This document shows positions 41,024 to 50,070 of a DNA stretch of 59,578 nucleotides, in pieces. Positions within the stretch are counted from its first letter, which is position 1. Each line of letters begins with the position of its first letter. The notes beneath the pieces were generated by a model. The model saw nothing but the letters and a program-made list of their open reading frames with translations, made no database searches and was not told where the DNA came from. The position numbers and the translations under genes are program-made. The DNA comes from Phragmitibacter flavus (GTDB taxonomy: Bacteria; Verrucomicrobiota; Verrucomicrobiia; Verrucomicrobiales; Verrucomicrobiaceae), in assembly GCF_005780165.1 (NCBI RefSeq), contig NZ_VAUV01000026.1:1-59578 (forward strand), read 5' to 3'.

Positions 41024-41475
41024 ATTGGGATCGCCGCCGTCCCCTGCGGCTTCTTCATCCTGTCTCAAAGCGAGGAGACAAATCAAATGAGGCACGTGAA
41101 CCCAGGAAGAAAAAGAACAAGAAGCAGAACAAAGCCAAAGAAGATGCTCGTGAATTGGAAGCGGGCGTGAACGAAGATTAGAGGTCATGGCACCGAAGCC
41201 GTGTTTTTTTGGATGCCTCGGTTGATCTCGACTTAAGCTTCTACTCTGCCGCCCACCTGTGTCGGGAACTTCCCTGAGGCTGTCCTCAGGTTGAGGAAAG
41301 AAAGGGCTATATGGCTTGTGTGCGGCGATCAATGTAAGTGATCTAAACGCGATGATCGCCCGGGCGAGGAGGTTGGTGACCACGTGGCTGTGGATAAGTG
41401 CAGCATGTTCAGTGATCAATCTCTAAGACCAGATTTCTGGGCGGTTTGATATTAAAACCTAACCTATTCAAATAT
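41024..41475. other. 452-bp gap without a supported gene
   Basis: A short, very basic stretch (around 41087-41181) reads as lysine/arginine-rich in two frames and may be a remnant or part of a tiny peptide, but nothing confirms it. A small perfect hairpin, CCTGAGG-CTGT-CCTCAGG, lies at 41273-41290; no T-run follows it. The promoter of the downstream dehydrogenase must lie in this gap, but no consensus is evident. Confidence 0.45.
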
Positions 41476-42648
41476 ATGAGAGCACTTTGCTGGCATGGCA
41501 AAAACGATGTCCGTGTGGATTCGGTCCCTGATCCTTCGATCTTGGACCCGACGGATGCAATTATTCGAGTTACGGCAACCGCGATTTGTGGTTCCGACCT
41601 CCATTTGGTTGATGGCTATCAACCCACCATGGAAAATGGCGATGTGCTCGGACATGAGCCCATGGGGGTGGTCATGGAAGTCGGCTCTGCGGTCAAGAAT
41701 CTGAAACCAGGAGACCGGGTCGTGGTGCCATTTGTCATTGCGTGTGGTTGTTGCTATTTTTGCAGTCGGCAGCTGTTCTCACATTGCGATGATTCCAATC
41801 CCAATGCGGAGATGGCAAGAAAGGTGATGGGGCAGTCGCCTGCGGGAATGTTTGGATATTCGCACATGCTTGGGGGATTTGCGGGTGGTCAGGCAGAGTA
41901 TCTAAGAGTGCCTTATGCGGATGTCGGCCCCATCAAGATCGAGTCGGATCTTCCTGACGACAAGGTGCTGTTCTTGTCCGACATCTTTCCCACGGGATAC
42001 ATGGCCGCAGAAAACGCCGGCATTGAGGCGGGCGATACGGTGGCCGTTTGGGGTTGCGGACCGGTTGGACAATTTGTCATTCAGAGTTGCTGGATGCTGG
42101 GTGCCGGGCGTGTCATCGCCATCGACAGGGTGGCCGAGCGACTTCAGCTGGCTGCTGATAAAGGCAGGGCGGAAACGATCAATTTTGATGACGAAGATGT
42201 GTATGATAAGTTGATGGAAATGACCAATGGTCGCGGCCCTGATCGTTGTATTGATGCCGTCGGAACGGAGGCTCACGGTGCCGGCAGCATGGATGCGGTG
42301 ATTGATAAAGCCAAGGCAGCGTTGATGCTGGGCACGGATCGGCCACATGTGTTGCGGGAAGCCATTCGTTGCTGTCGGAAAGGCGGCACCATTTCGGTGC
42401 CTGGCGTGTATGTGGGGATGCTTGACAACTTCCCGATGGGCCCAGCAATGAATAAGGGCCTAACTTTTAGGATGGGCCAGACGCATGTTCAAAAGTATTT
42501 GGCCCCGCTGCTTGAAAAAATTCAGGATGGTCAAATCGATCCTTCATTCATCATAACTCATCGACTGCCGTTGGAAGATGCTCCTCGGGCCTATGATCTA
42601 TTCAAAGGTAAAGATGACGGCTGTATCAAGGTCGTTCTTCATCCATGA
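41476..42648 (+). CDS. zinc-dependent alcohol dehydrogenase (formaldehyde-dehydrogenase-like)
   Basis: A 390-residue medium-chain dehydrogenase of the glutathione-independent formaldehyde-dehydrogenase-like branch. The catalytic zinc motifs are ICGSDLH and GHEPMG. The structural zinc lobe is complete ([15 protein letters not shown]), unlike the dehydrogenase at 2.9 kb. The Rossmann motif VWGCGPVG follows. The N-terminal [20 protein letters not shown] and the insertion with [19 protein letters not shown] are typical of this branch. It likely oxidises an aldehyde or alcohol with NAD. The gene stands alone on the plus strand. Confidence 0.9.
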   Translation: MRALCWHGKNDVRVDSVPDPSILDPTDAIIRVTATAICGSDLHLVDGYQPTMENGDVLGHEPMGVVMEVGSAVKNLKPGDRVVVPFVIACGCCYFCSRQLFSHCDDSNPNAEMARKVMGQSPAGMFGYSHMLGGFAGGQAEYLRVPYADVGPIKIESDLPDDKVLFLSDIFPTGYMAAENAGIEAGDTVAVWGCGPVGQFVIQSCWMLGAGRVIAIDRVAERLQLAADKGRAETINFDDEDVYDKLMEMTNGRGPDRCIDAVGTEAHGAGSMDAVIDKAKAALMLGTDRPHVLREAIRCCRKGGTISVPGVYVGMLDNFPMGPAMNKGLTFRMGQTHVQKYLAPLLEKIQDGQIDPSFIITHRLPLEDAPRAYDLFKGKDDGCIKVVLHP

Positions 42649-43005
42649 CCAATGGCTGGTTGCCAGACGGTGGTCTGCATGTAACGGGCCAACTGGACAA
42701 CCGCCCAACGAGGGTTCGATGTCTTCGTGCTAGTGCGGACTCACTTCGTGGAGTGGCCCGGTGGTGTCGGTAAACCGTCTTGGTCTTACGCCATATTCAT
42801 ACCTGTTGAAGCCCGGTTGCAGATAGACTCGGATGTCACTGCCGCTGCGGCCCACCGCTTCAGGAATCACCGCACGGCCCGTGTGACCCGCGATTTCGCC
42901 ATCCACGAGACTGGCCACCTCACGAGGCAGGTCATTCCAATACATGCTGCTGCTGCCCCGCAAAGATCAGCTGCAGCGGCGATGCTGATCAAAAAAAATG
43001 CAGTC
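42649..43005. other. 357-bp gap with a possible minus-strand gene remnant
   Basis: A minus-strand frame ending at 42730 encodes about 70 residues with fairly protein-like composition (NDLPREVASLVDGEIAGHTG, then an RVYLQPGFNRYEYG stretch). It lies 42 bp after the FecR stop on the same strand. No family is recognised, and the start is a weak TTG or an internal ATG at 42945. It may be a small gene or a decayed fragment. Confidence 0.35.
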
Positions 43006-44280
43006 TCATGGCTGGGTGGTGAGTTCGAATCGGGAGACCGTAAGCTTGGTGTCTGTCTGGAAGGAAGAGATGAGCACGCTGTCGAGGAGGTTGCCTGTGG
43101 GTGACGGATGTTTTCGCGAGAGTGCATGGAATTCACGCAGCGGGATGGCGATTTCACACCACCCATCGCGGTCGGGGTGGAGGTCGTCCGCGCTTAGCTT
43201 CACCTCGAAATTACCACCGAAGCCACCGTGCCGCTTCGAGGTTAGCAGCATGACCTGCAATGGCGCGCGCTGTTCTTGTTTGAAACGGTATCGAACCACG
43301 CCGCCCTCGGTGGCCATGAGCGAGACCGGGGGCGTGAGCAGCGTGGTGCGCACGGAAATGCCGAAGTGGGTGACGACATTTCCACTGGGTTTGCGCGAGG
43401 CAACATAGGGGCTGGCGATGATGTGAGTGCCGTCAGAAACCCCGCGCCAGTGTTGCGGTGGCATGGTGGTGGTAAAATCAAAGCTCCAAGCAGAGCGCGG
43501 CTCCGGCGTGGCTTCGGAATTCAGCTTCAACGCGCTGTCGAGCGATGCCACGGCACTGTTTTTCGCGGGCACCTCAATGGAACTGCCATCGGCCAGGCGG
43601 CGCAGCCTTACAAGACCTTCATCCACCTTCAACAGCGTGTCGTCCGGTCGCGTGGAAAGATTGAAGACGGTTCCCAAAATCTCCGCCTCTGCACTCGGCG
43701 TTCGCACCAGCATGGGGCTGCCTTCCGGCTGCGGTTTTACCTGGGCGGAAAGCGATCCTCTCCTCAACAGCAATCTCTTCTGGCCGTCTTCAGAGAAGGA
43801 GAGTTCAGACTCGCCGCTGAGCATGATGAGCGTGCCATCGGCGAACGCCAACTGGGCAGTCGCCGTCTCACCAATCGTCTCCAGAGTTCCCGCGCTGAGT
43901 TGGTCGCCATCCGCAACGCTTTGCCGCAGATCGCCACGCTGACTCCAGACGATGGAACCCGACGAATCCTCCAAGGTGAGCACCGGCACTTCACGACGAC
44001 TCATCCAAAACCCCGCACTCGCCGCGAGCAGGGCAATGGACGCCGCCAGTGCCAGCCAATGCCTGGCGCCCAAACTGCGGTCTGCGGCATTGGAAATGGA
44101 GACCGGCGTGGCCAGGTCACGCTGCCTTGCCAGATCCCCCATGAGCACGGCCTGCTCGGCGATTTCGCGCAGCTGTGCACGCAGACCGGCATCGTCACGC
44201 AAGCGCTGATTGACTTCGAGCTGCTCCCTTGAAGTCAGGGTGCCGTCCAGCAAACGTTGAAGCAGGAGATCGTCGTTCAT
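43006..44280 (-). CDS. FecR-domain anti-sigma-like protein
   Basis: A 424-residue membrane protein. The N-terminal ~50 residues (MNDDLLLQRLLDGTLTSREQ) are helical. A single TM helix lies at about 74-93, followed by a FecR domain (GDQLSAGTLETIGETATAQL, LRRGSLSAQVKPQPEG, ILGTVFNLST). The C-terminal ~160 residues form a jelly-roll-like domain. The ATG overlaps the stop of the ECF sigma gene (ATGA), so the pair forms a cell-surface signalling unit in which the FecR part senses an external signal and controls the sigma. The first 50 residues match those of the kinase at 51.7 kb without gaps (LLDGxL at 10-15, LR at 33-34, DL at 49-50). Confidence 0.9.
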   Translation of the reverse strand: MNDDLLLQRLLDGTLTSREQLEVNQRLRDDAGLRAQLREIAEQAVLMGDLARQRDLATPVSISNAADRSLGARHWLALAASIALLAASAGFWMSRREVPVLTLEDSSGSIVWSQRGDLRQSVADGDQLSAGTLETIGETATAQLAFADGTLIMLSGESELSFSEDGQKRLLLRRGSLSAQVKPQPEGSPMLVRTPSAEAEILGTVFNLSTRPDDTLLKVDEGLVRLRRLADGSSIEVPAKNSAVASLDSALKLNSEATPEPRSAWSFDFTTTMPPQHWRGVSDGTHIIASPYVASRKPSGNVVTHFGISVRTTLLTPPVSLMATEGGVVRYRFKQEQRAPLQVMLLTSKRHGGFGGNFEVKLSADDLHPDRDGWCEIAIPLREFHALSRKHPSPTGNLLDSVLISSFQTDTKLTVSRFELTTQP

Positions 44281-44792
44281 GAGTGAGAAAGACGTTGATC
44301 GACACATTGCTTGAGCTGGCGGTGCAGACGCGAAAGCCTTTGATAAACCGCTTCGAGACCCGCACCAAGTGTTTCGGCGACCTCCTGACATGGGCGGCCA
44401 TCGAAGTATCGAAGCTCCAGCAAACGTCGCGAGTTCATCGGGACTGCATTGAGACATTCCCTCAATGCCTCCATGCGTGGTCCCTCGGGCACATTCGACT
44501 TCGATTGCCATTCATGATCCAACCGATCAAGCACATCCGGCTCCAGACCCAGCGACTCCGGCTTTCGTTTGCGCTGCCAGTCAATGGCCTCCCGTCTTGC
44601 CGAGACGGTAGCCCAAGACAGCAAGGCGCCCTCATGCTCGAACGACACCTCCCGCGTGACCGACTTCAGCGCCACATTCTGAAAAATATCCTCCGCTGCA
44701 TGAGCATCCCTCACGACGAGCCATGCTGCGGCACTAAGCCGATGACGGGCTGCATAGAGATGTCGTAGAATCGTTTCGGGGTCGAGAGGCAT
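44277..44792 (-). CDS. ECF RNA polymerase sigma factor
   Basis: A 171-residue sigma-70 family ECF factor. Region 2 is visible as DAHAAEDIFQNVALKSVTRE followed by LLSWATVSARREAIDWQRKR. Region 4 begins near RRLLELRYFDGRPCQEVAET and contains the helix-turn-helix. The start ATG at 44792 is favoured by family length. It overlaps the FecR-type gene by ATGA. Such pairs in PVC bacteria resemble the FecI-FecR system but without a TonB receptor nearby. Promoter targets are unknown. Confidence 0.92.
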   Translation of the reverse strand: MPLDPETILRHLYAARHRLSAAAWLVVRDAHAAEDIFQNVALKSVTREVSFEHEGALLSWATVSARREAIDWQRKRKPESLGLEPDVLDRLDHEWQSKSNVPEGPRMEALRECLNAVPMNSRRLLELRYFDGRPCQEVAETLGAGLEAVYQRLSRLHRQLKQCVDQRLSHS

Positions 44793-44942
44793 GATCGGTG
44801 TTGGAGGTTCAACGAATGGTTGAAGCCACTCCTGACATGCTACCAAAAAATTCAAGCTGAACGCTTGATAATCGCCCCCTCCAATCTTGCTGAGATTGCT
44901 GCCGTAGCCAACATGCAGCCGAAAACCGGCAGAGACTTCCCG

Positions 44943-45164
44943 CTACATCGCCGGACTGTTGCCTTGCAACGGCGTGGGAGTCTCTGTTTCAGCTCCACCG
45001 CTATTGGTTCCAGTTCCCGTGGGATTGGTTCTGTCGAGATCGTAGATGTTTTCGACCTTTTGCACCTCAGGATCAGGCTCAGGCTTTTGCCGACAGCTGC
45101 TCAGTAATGGGGCTGCCATGAAAACGGTTCCCAACAAAATACGGGTGAAAAATAGATGGAACAT
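44943..45164 (-). CDS. small lipoprotein
   Basis: A 73-residue protein with a signal peptide and lipobox LLSSC (Cys24). After the lipid-modified Cys the chain is charged, then Thr/Gly/Pro-rich. It is too short for a folded enzyme and is probably a small outer-membrane or periplasmic-face lipoprotein. It precedes the ECF sigma gene on the same strand by 150 bp. I do not recognise a family. Confidence 0.7.
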   Translation of the reverse strand: MFHLFFTRILLGTVFMAAPLLSSCRQKPEPDPEVQKVENIYDLDRTNPTGTGTNSGGAETETPTPLQGNSPAM

Positions 45165-45275
45165 AAATGGAATGGGTTTCCTAAACGTCGAACAAATTTT
45201 ATGAGTCGTCGGCTTGTATTCCTGGTTACAAATGGATCGTTTGGTGAAGCGAAAACGCGTGTTGTTATCGCGGGA

Positions 45276-46598
45276 TTACAACTGAGAGCTCAACGGCCAC
45301 GTGAGCCATTCGGTAAATCGATCCCAAAGCGACCGTTTTTTGAAATCGTCATAAGTGTAGGGACCTGCCTGTTCCAAATCTTTGAGAAATACCTGCTCCA
45401 TTTCTTTCCCAAAACTCTCGTCATAAACCGTTAGATCGACCTCTTCATTGATTTGGGACGAACGAGAATCGAGGTTTGAGGTTCCCAGGATTGAAAACAT
45501 GCCATCGACCACCATGGTTTTGGAGTGGATCATGGTAGGTTTGAACTCAAAAATCTTCACTCCGCCTTGGAGCAATTTTCCATAGGCGGTGCGTCCGGCC
45601 GCTTTGGTGGCGGGTTGATCGTTCTTCACGCCGGGCAGTAGCAGTCGGACATCGACGCCGCGTTTCACAGCTTCGTTGAGTAGTTGAATCTGGTCATCGG
45701 TCGGTGTGCAATAAGGGTTGGTGATGTAGATGGTTTTCTCCGCTGCGGCAATGGAGACTGCCTGGACCAGAGGTAGCGGTGCGACAGAGAATTCCGTGGA
45801 GGCGACGACTTGTGCCTTCAAGTTTCCCGCGGGTTTTAGCATCGGATAATGATGCGGGCCGACCAGGATTTCGTCGGTCACTCCAAGCCAGTGTTGTTGA
45901 AAGGTGGACTGCAACTTGGCCACTAACGGCCCTTCAACTTTGACGTGAACTTCCCTCCATTCATGGGTCTTGTTGCCGTCACCCCGCCAGTCATCGCCAA
46001 ATCCCACTCCTCCTGTGAATCCGATGTTGCCGTCAACAATCAGCAACCTTCGATGCGTGCGACGATTGATTCGGTCGAGCCGAATTGACCGGGCGGGATG
46101 ATAATAATAGAACTGGCAGCCAGCCTGTTTTAGGCGGTCCACGTCAGAGTTGTTCAGCGACCATCCCGAGCCTACGCCGTCCACAATGATTCGCACCTCC
46201 ACACCAGCCTTCGCTTTATCAATAAACGCCTGAATGAATTGATTGCCGACTTCGCCGGAATGAAAAATGAAGGCCTCGAAGTTGATGGTTTTTTGTGCTC
46301 CCTGGATCGCGCTCAAGAGCTCTGGGAAAATGCCATTGCCGTTGTGCAACAGTGTGATGCGATTTCCTTTGACCGGAATCGGGTCGGCTGAAGCATGGGC
46401 GGAACCAAAAAACTCAGGGTCGCGGACCGAAAAAGTATGCGAAGGGTGGTATTCGATGAGGTCCCGGCGAATGAAGAGGATCGCTGCGATACAGGCAACA
46501 CCAGTCACCAACGCAAGAATCTCGAGCCAGCCTCGAACACTCAGTCTGCCAATCCGCCGTTTAAGAAGGGCGCGTGAGTTTTTCGTGATGATCTCCAT
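45276..46598 (-). CDS. cardiolipin synthase-like phospholipase D family protein
   Basis: A 440-residue membrane-associated protein. One N-terminal TM helix is seen near residues 24-43. Two HKD motifs are visible: H182-x-R184-x4-D189 (THRRLLIVDG), where Arg replaces the usual Lys, and H358-x-K360-x4-D365 (MIHSKTMVVDG). Such proteins condense or exchange phosphatidyl groups, for example making cardiolipin from two phosphatidylglycerols. The gene is flanked by the small lipoprotein gene and a small gene next to surE, with no obvious operon. Confidence 0.88.
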   Translation of the reverse strand: MEIITKNSRALLKRRIGRLSVRGWLEILALVTGVACIAAILFIRRDLIEYHPSHTFSVRDPEFFGSAHASADPIPVKGNRITLLHNGNGIFPELLSAIQGAQKTINFEAFIFHSGEVGNQFIQAFIDKAKAGVEVRIIVDGVGSGWSLNNSDVDRLKQAGCQFYYYHPARSIRLDRINRRTHRRLLIVDGNIGFTGGVGFGDDWRGDGNKTHEWREVHVKVEGPLVAKLQSTFQQHWLGVTDEILVGPHHYPMLKPAGNLKAQVVASTEFSVAPLPLVQAVSIAAAEKTIYITNPYCTPTDDQIQLLNEAVKRGVDVRLLLPGVKNDQPATKAAGRTAYGKLLQGGVKIFEFKPTMIHSKTMVVDGMFSILGTSNLDSRSSQINEEVDLTVYDESFGKEMEQVFLKDLEQAGPYTYDDFKKRSLWDRFTEWLTWPLSSQL

Positions 46599-46771
46599 GC
46601 ATCTGAATCCGTTGCGACTGGATGCAATGGACGGCTATTTCATCGATTCGATCGCTGGTCTTACCATTTAGTCTGTGGAAGGGCATGGTCTTGGCGCGTC
46701 CAAAACCCACCATCTTCCTGCGCTCCACCTGATCTGAGGCCAGAGGCGAGAAAGATTCGTTATCTTGATCG

Positions 46772-47113
46772 TTACTCTCCCAAAGCTTTTCCATACCAAT
46801 CCAGCATGTCTGGATCACGCTCACTGTCAGCGAGGGGTGCACCAAGTTGAGGTTCCTCGTCAAACTCGGGCCATGGAGCTCCTTCTGGCATCTGCTCCTT
46901 CACAATCAGATCCAGTCCATCTTCGGGATGCGGACCATTCCAAATTTTGTCGAGTTCACGATAGTCTTCCGGGCTCCAGCGATACATCACGCGATGCAAA
47001 CCCTCTGCCTCATGTTTCATGGCTTCAGGAAATTTCTTGTTGGATACATAGGCCAATGACCGGAAAATTTTGTCGTGCCGGCGTGTGACCAGGTTTTCTG
47101 CTGTGGCTCTCAA
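46772..47113 (-). CDS. hypothetical protein next to surE
   Basis: A 113-residue acidic protein starting at a TTG codon (47113) that overlaps the surE stop as TTGA, which supports translational coupling; a shorter version starting at an internal ATG is also possible. The sequence has a helical stretch (KHEAEGLHRVMYRWSPEDYR) and an acidic, Pro-rich tail. I do not recognise a family or motif. Confidence 0.55.
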   Translation of the reverse strand: MRATAENLVTRRHDKIFRSLAYVSNKKFPEAMKHEAEGLHRVMYRWSPEDYRELDKIWNGPHPEDGLDLIVKEQMPEGAPWPEFDEEPQLGAPLADSERDPDMLDWYGKALGE

Positions 47114-47829
47114 CGCATGGTGACCCTGGCCAGTTCGTCGTGATCCGTAAGGTCCAGTCGTAGAGGGGTAATCGAAATGAAACCCTCGTCCACGGCCCGA
47201 CGATCGGTTCCTTCTTCGGCGCTTTCAAGTGGTGTGACAGTGCACCAGTAGATCGGACGGTGGAAGGGGTCCTCGCTGGGAATCACGGCGCCATCATACT
47301 GGCGAACCGATTGGCGGGTCCAACGGATTCCGCATGGTGATGCCGGAAAGTTGATGTTGAGAAGTTTGAAGGTGTGTTTCCGCAATACTAGCTCGAGCAC
47401 TTCATCTACGTGTGGGGCGATTCTCTTAAAATCCTCTGGTTCATAGGTTCCACGCAGACTTAAAGCGATTCCCCGGATTCCTAAAAGCGATGCCTGCTTT
47501 GCAGCAGCCAGGGTGCCTGAATGCCACATGCTGTTGCCAAGGTTCGGCCCGAGATTGATGCCAGATAAAACCACATCCACTTTTTCCCAGTGATGGCATC
47601 CGAGTGCCACGCAGTCTGCGGGTGTTCCATTGACTTTGAATGCTTTGAAGTCGCCCACTTCGGCGACCCGGTATTGAAGAGGCCGTGAGTGAGTGATGGC
47701 ATGTCCCATGGAAGATTGTTCAACGTCTGGGGCTACGATTCTAACTTCACCAAACTGCCTGGCCCGCTCTGCCAGAGCCCGGATGCCTGGGCTGTAGATT
47801 CCATCATCATTGACGATCACTATTCTCAT
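47110..47829 (-). CDS. surE: 5'/3'-nucleotidase SurE
   Basis: A 239-residue phosphatase of the SurE family. The N-terminus MRIVIVNDDGIYSPGI supplies the paired aspartates D8 and D9 for the metal. APDVEQSSMGHAIT contains the conserved serines, and SGINLGPNLGNSMWHSGT contains the asparagine ligand. The fold dephosphorylates nucleoside 5'- and 3'-monophosphates and some polyphosphates. It is divergent from the lipid kinase gene, with 93 bp between starts, and the stop overlaps a small downstream gene (TTGA). Confidence 0.94.
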   Translation of the reverse strand: MRIVIVNDDGIYSPGIRALAERARQFGEVRIVAPDVEQSSMGHAITHSRPLQYRVAEVGDFKAFKVNGTPADCVALGCHHWEKVDVVLSGINLGPNLGNSMWHSGTLAAAKQASLLGIRGIALSLRGTYEPEDFKRIAPHVDEVLELVLRKHTFKLLNINFPASPCGIRWTRQSVRQYDGAVIPSEDPFHRPIYWCTVTPLESAEEGTDRRAVDEGFISITPLRLDLTDHDELARVTMR

Positions 47830-47922
47830 ATCGCTTGTCAAAGTGGGCTTGTTGATCTGCACAACCAGCGAAGGAGGTGGTTGCGAATTAGAATCGGTTC
47901 GCAGATTGAAACTGAGTGTAAC

Positions 47923-48840
47923 ATGAAGGCTATTGTTTATCACAATCCCACGGCGGGCGACGAGGATGTCAGCCACAAAGAGATGAAGGACGCTCTTCAC
48001 GCAGTAGGTTGGACGGTGATTCGTTTCTGCACCGATGCGGATGATTTCCGGGAGTTGCTGGCGAGAGAGCCTGCGGATATGTTGGTGGTGTCCGGTGGGG
48101 ATGGCACCATGAGGAGTGCGTTCCGTCAACTGGCGGGATTTTCCTCGACTCCGATCCTGATCCTTGCGCGAGGCACGGCGAACAACATTGCCCTCTCGCT
48201 CGGCATCGATCTTGACTGGGAAAAGAGGTTGTCTAAGATTGAAGGATATTCTCCGCAACCGTTTCACTTTGGGGAGGTGCAATACGGGCAGGGGCAGTGC
48301 CGGGATTTCTTTTTCGAAAGTGTCGGGGTTGGAGTTTTTGCCGACTATCTTCATCTCATAGAGAATGATCCAGATCGGGCGGATGAAATCGCTGGATCGG
48401 ACGAGGATAAGGATTTTTCAAAAGATTATCGTGCGATGGCCCATCTTGCAGAAAGGGCGGGAGGGATCGATCTGGAGGTGATCATTGGAGAGGAGCACGT
48501 GATCAATCTTGATCCTGCCTTGTGGATGGAGGTGACCAATACTCAGACCATGGGGCCGAGGGTGAAATTCCTTGCCAAGGACGATCCGCAAGAACGCAAG
48601 GATCTGGCGATGGTTTATGCGTCTTGCAGCCATCGCGAAAAAATCATCTCCTGGCTGGAGGGTCAAGGGCAGGGAGACGTTCGGGAAACAGGTGCCATGG
48701 TGAAATTCGGCGGAACGTTTTTCTTCAGTGGTCAGATAAAGGCATTTCACATTGATGACGAAGTTCACGAAGGTGAAGAGGGGGTGCCAACAACCCTTCT
48801 GATCCGCCGATTTAACAAGCCGCTTTTTGTGCTTCGTTGA
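47923..48840 (+). CDS. diacylglycerol kinase family protein (lipid kinase)
   Basis: A 305-residue cytoplasmic kinase of the DAGK catalytic family (DgkB/YegS-like). The nucleotide-binding GGDGT is at residues 58-62, preceded by MLVVS. The segment ILARGTANNIALSL corresponds to the conserved GT(A/G)ND motif, with Asn-Asn in place of Asn-Asp. The start MKAIVYHNPTAG is the family's N-terminal strand. The lipid substrate is unknown. The ATG at 47923 is chosen because the conserved domain starts there; the frame continues upstream into the surE antisense. Confidence 0.85.
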   Translation: MKAIVYHNPTAGDEDVSHKEMKDALHAVGWTVIRFCTDADDFRELLAREPADMLVVSGGDGTMRSAFRQLAGFSSTPILILARGTANNIALSLGIDLDWEKRLSKIEGYSPQPFHFGEVQYGQGQCRDFFFESVGVGVFADYLHLIENDPDRADEIAGSDEDKDFSKDYRAMAHLAERAGGIDLEVIIGEEHVINLDPALWMEVTNTQTMGPRVKFLAKDDPQERKDLAMVYASCSHREKIISWLEGQGQGDVRETGAMVKFGGTFFFSGQIKAFHIDDEVHEGEEGVPTTLLIRRFNKPLFVLR

Positions 48841-48947
48841 CGGTAAGTCGAATTTGCGGTCGCGTCCAATGCGCCCAATCCCTCTGGTGTTACAACCAGG
48901 TCAGTCATGTTGAACGATTAATGTGAATCCTTCCTATCTTGACTCCT

Positions 48948-49544
48948 ATGAATCCCTCCAAAAACCACGCGGTTGTGCGCACTTATGTCAATGACATGAT
49001 CGCCGTTGAACGAGACATCTTCAATGCGATTTCCGGGCAGATCGCCGATGACAAGGTCAAAGTTCACACGGAGATCCATCGGATGTTGAGTGAAATCGCT
49101 GCCGAATCAGAGCAAAGGCTGGCGGCCAATGAGCAGCTGTCGGAGCGCCTTCATGGAAAGCTGGGTGCCGTCGTCAAAGAGGCAATTGCGGCCACAACCG
49201 GAGTGTTGGCGGGCATTTATGGGATGGTTCGCAAACACCCCGTTTCCAAGATGCTTCGCGATGATCATGTAGCGCTCAATCTGGCAGCCGTTGCCTACGG
49301 CATGTTATACACCACGGCGGTTGCCTTGGACGAGGATGATGTTGCCGCCGTGGCCTTGGAGAACCTCAATTCGCTCCCCCCAAGATTGATACTACTCTCC
49401 CGTGCGATTCCTTCCATAGTGGTCAAAGAGCTCAGTCATGATTACTCCACCAATTTTGATGCACCGGCGATTGCCACCCTAGCGATGGAGAAAGCCTGGA
49501 TCAATGCTGAAGCGGGAGGCGTGCAGGGTAAATTCATTAACTGA
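48948..49544 (+). CDS. hypothetical helical-bundle protein
   Basis: A 198-residue, all-helical protein (VVRTYVNDMIAVERDIFNAI, VHTEIHRMLSEIAAESEQRL, DDHVALNLAAVAYGMLYTTA). The first half has the spacing of a four-helix bundle, resembling ferritin-like/DUF892-type stress proteins, but I cannot confirm metal ligands. The ATG at 48948 is preferred over TTG at 48939. It follows the lipid kinase gene by 107 bp on the same strand. Confidence 0.6.
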   Translation: MNPSKNHAVVRTYVNDMIAVERDIFNAISGQIADDKVKVHTEIHRMLSEIAAESEQRLAANEQLSERLHGKLGAVVKEAIAATTGVLAGIYGMVRKHPVSKMLRDDHVALNLAAVAYGMLYTTAVALDEDDVAAVALENLNSLPPRLILLSRAIPSIVVKELSHDYSTNFDAPAIATLAMEKAWINAEAGGVQGKFIN

Positions 49545-49658
49545 AATTTTGATGATGTGAGCGCGTCTTTTTATGTTCAGACACTCAACGGATTTATCAA
49601 TTTCGCTTCACTTTAGGGCATAAATTGAATCAGACGGGTGGTCGGTTGAGCAGATCTG

Positions 49659-49856
49659 CTAAGCCAATTGCCTGACTTTCGATGCCCGGGTGCCCACGGG
49701 CACCTCGTCGATCATGATGATGGTCGATTTCGAGTAGATTGCCACCGTTTCGCTTGAGGTAAGCATAAAATTCACCAGGTGCCTTTCTTCGCGATAAAAA
49801 CACGCATCAAGGAAGACTGCTTCGCCACTGGTCAAAATGATTTTATAGGTTTTCAT
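49659..49856 (-). CDS. small hypothetical protein
   Basis: A 65-residue, beta-rich, soluble protein (MKTYKIILTSGEAVFLDACF, then STIIMIDEVPVG). The alternating hydrophobic pattern and the clean ATG start with a plausible length support it as a real gene, but no family is recognised. The 214 bp beyond it, up to the glutaredoxin-MauE gene, holds nothing I can assign. Confidence 0.5.
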   Translation of the reverse strand: MKTYKIILTSGEAVFLDACFYREERHLVNFMLTSSETVAIYSKSTIIMIDEVPVGTRASKVRQLA

Positions 49857-50070
49857 ACCAACAAGTTGCTAAGTTGCCTGCTAACCTAGGATGAATTTTA
49901 ATCAGCTTCGGAAGATGGCAATCAGAAATCCCACGTTTGGGTGGAGTTTCATCACCATTGCTGTGCATGCGAACAAATGACTAAGCCTTATGGTGATGGC
50001 GTGAACGCTTTAGGTTGCGGGCTGCCCTCACTTTCGATCGGGCTGTCGTTCCATTGCCCTATTTCACGGA

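Noticed and set aside
41087-41181. Very basic short frames after the small membrane protein
   Set aside because: Both possible frames are short, lysine/arginine-rich and lack a ribosome binding site; no support for a gene.
41273-41290. Terminator candidate CCTGAGG-CTGT-CCTCAGG
   Set aside because: The stem is only 7 bp and no T-run follows on either strand.
43020-43040. tRNA T-loop-like sequence GAGTTCGAATCGG
   Set aside because: It lies inside the end of the FecR coding frame, and no acceptor or anticodon stem can be paired around it.
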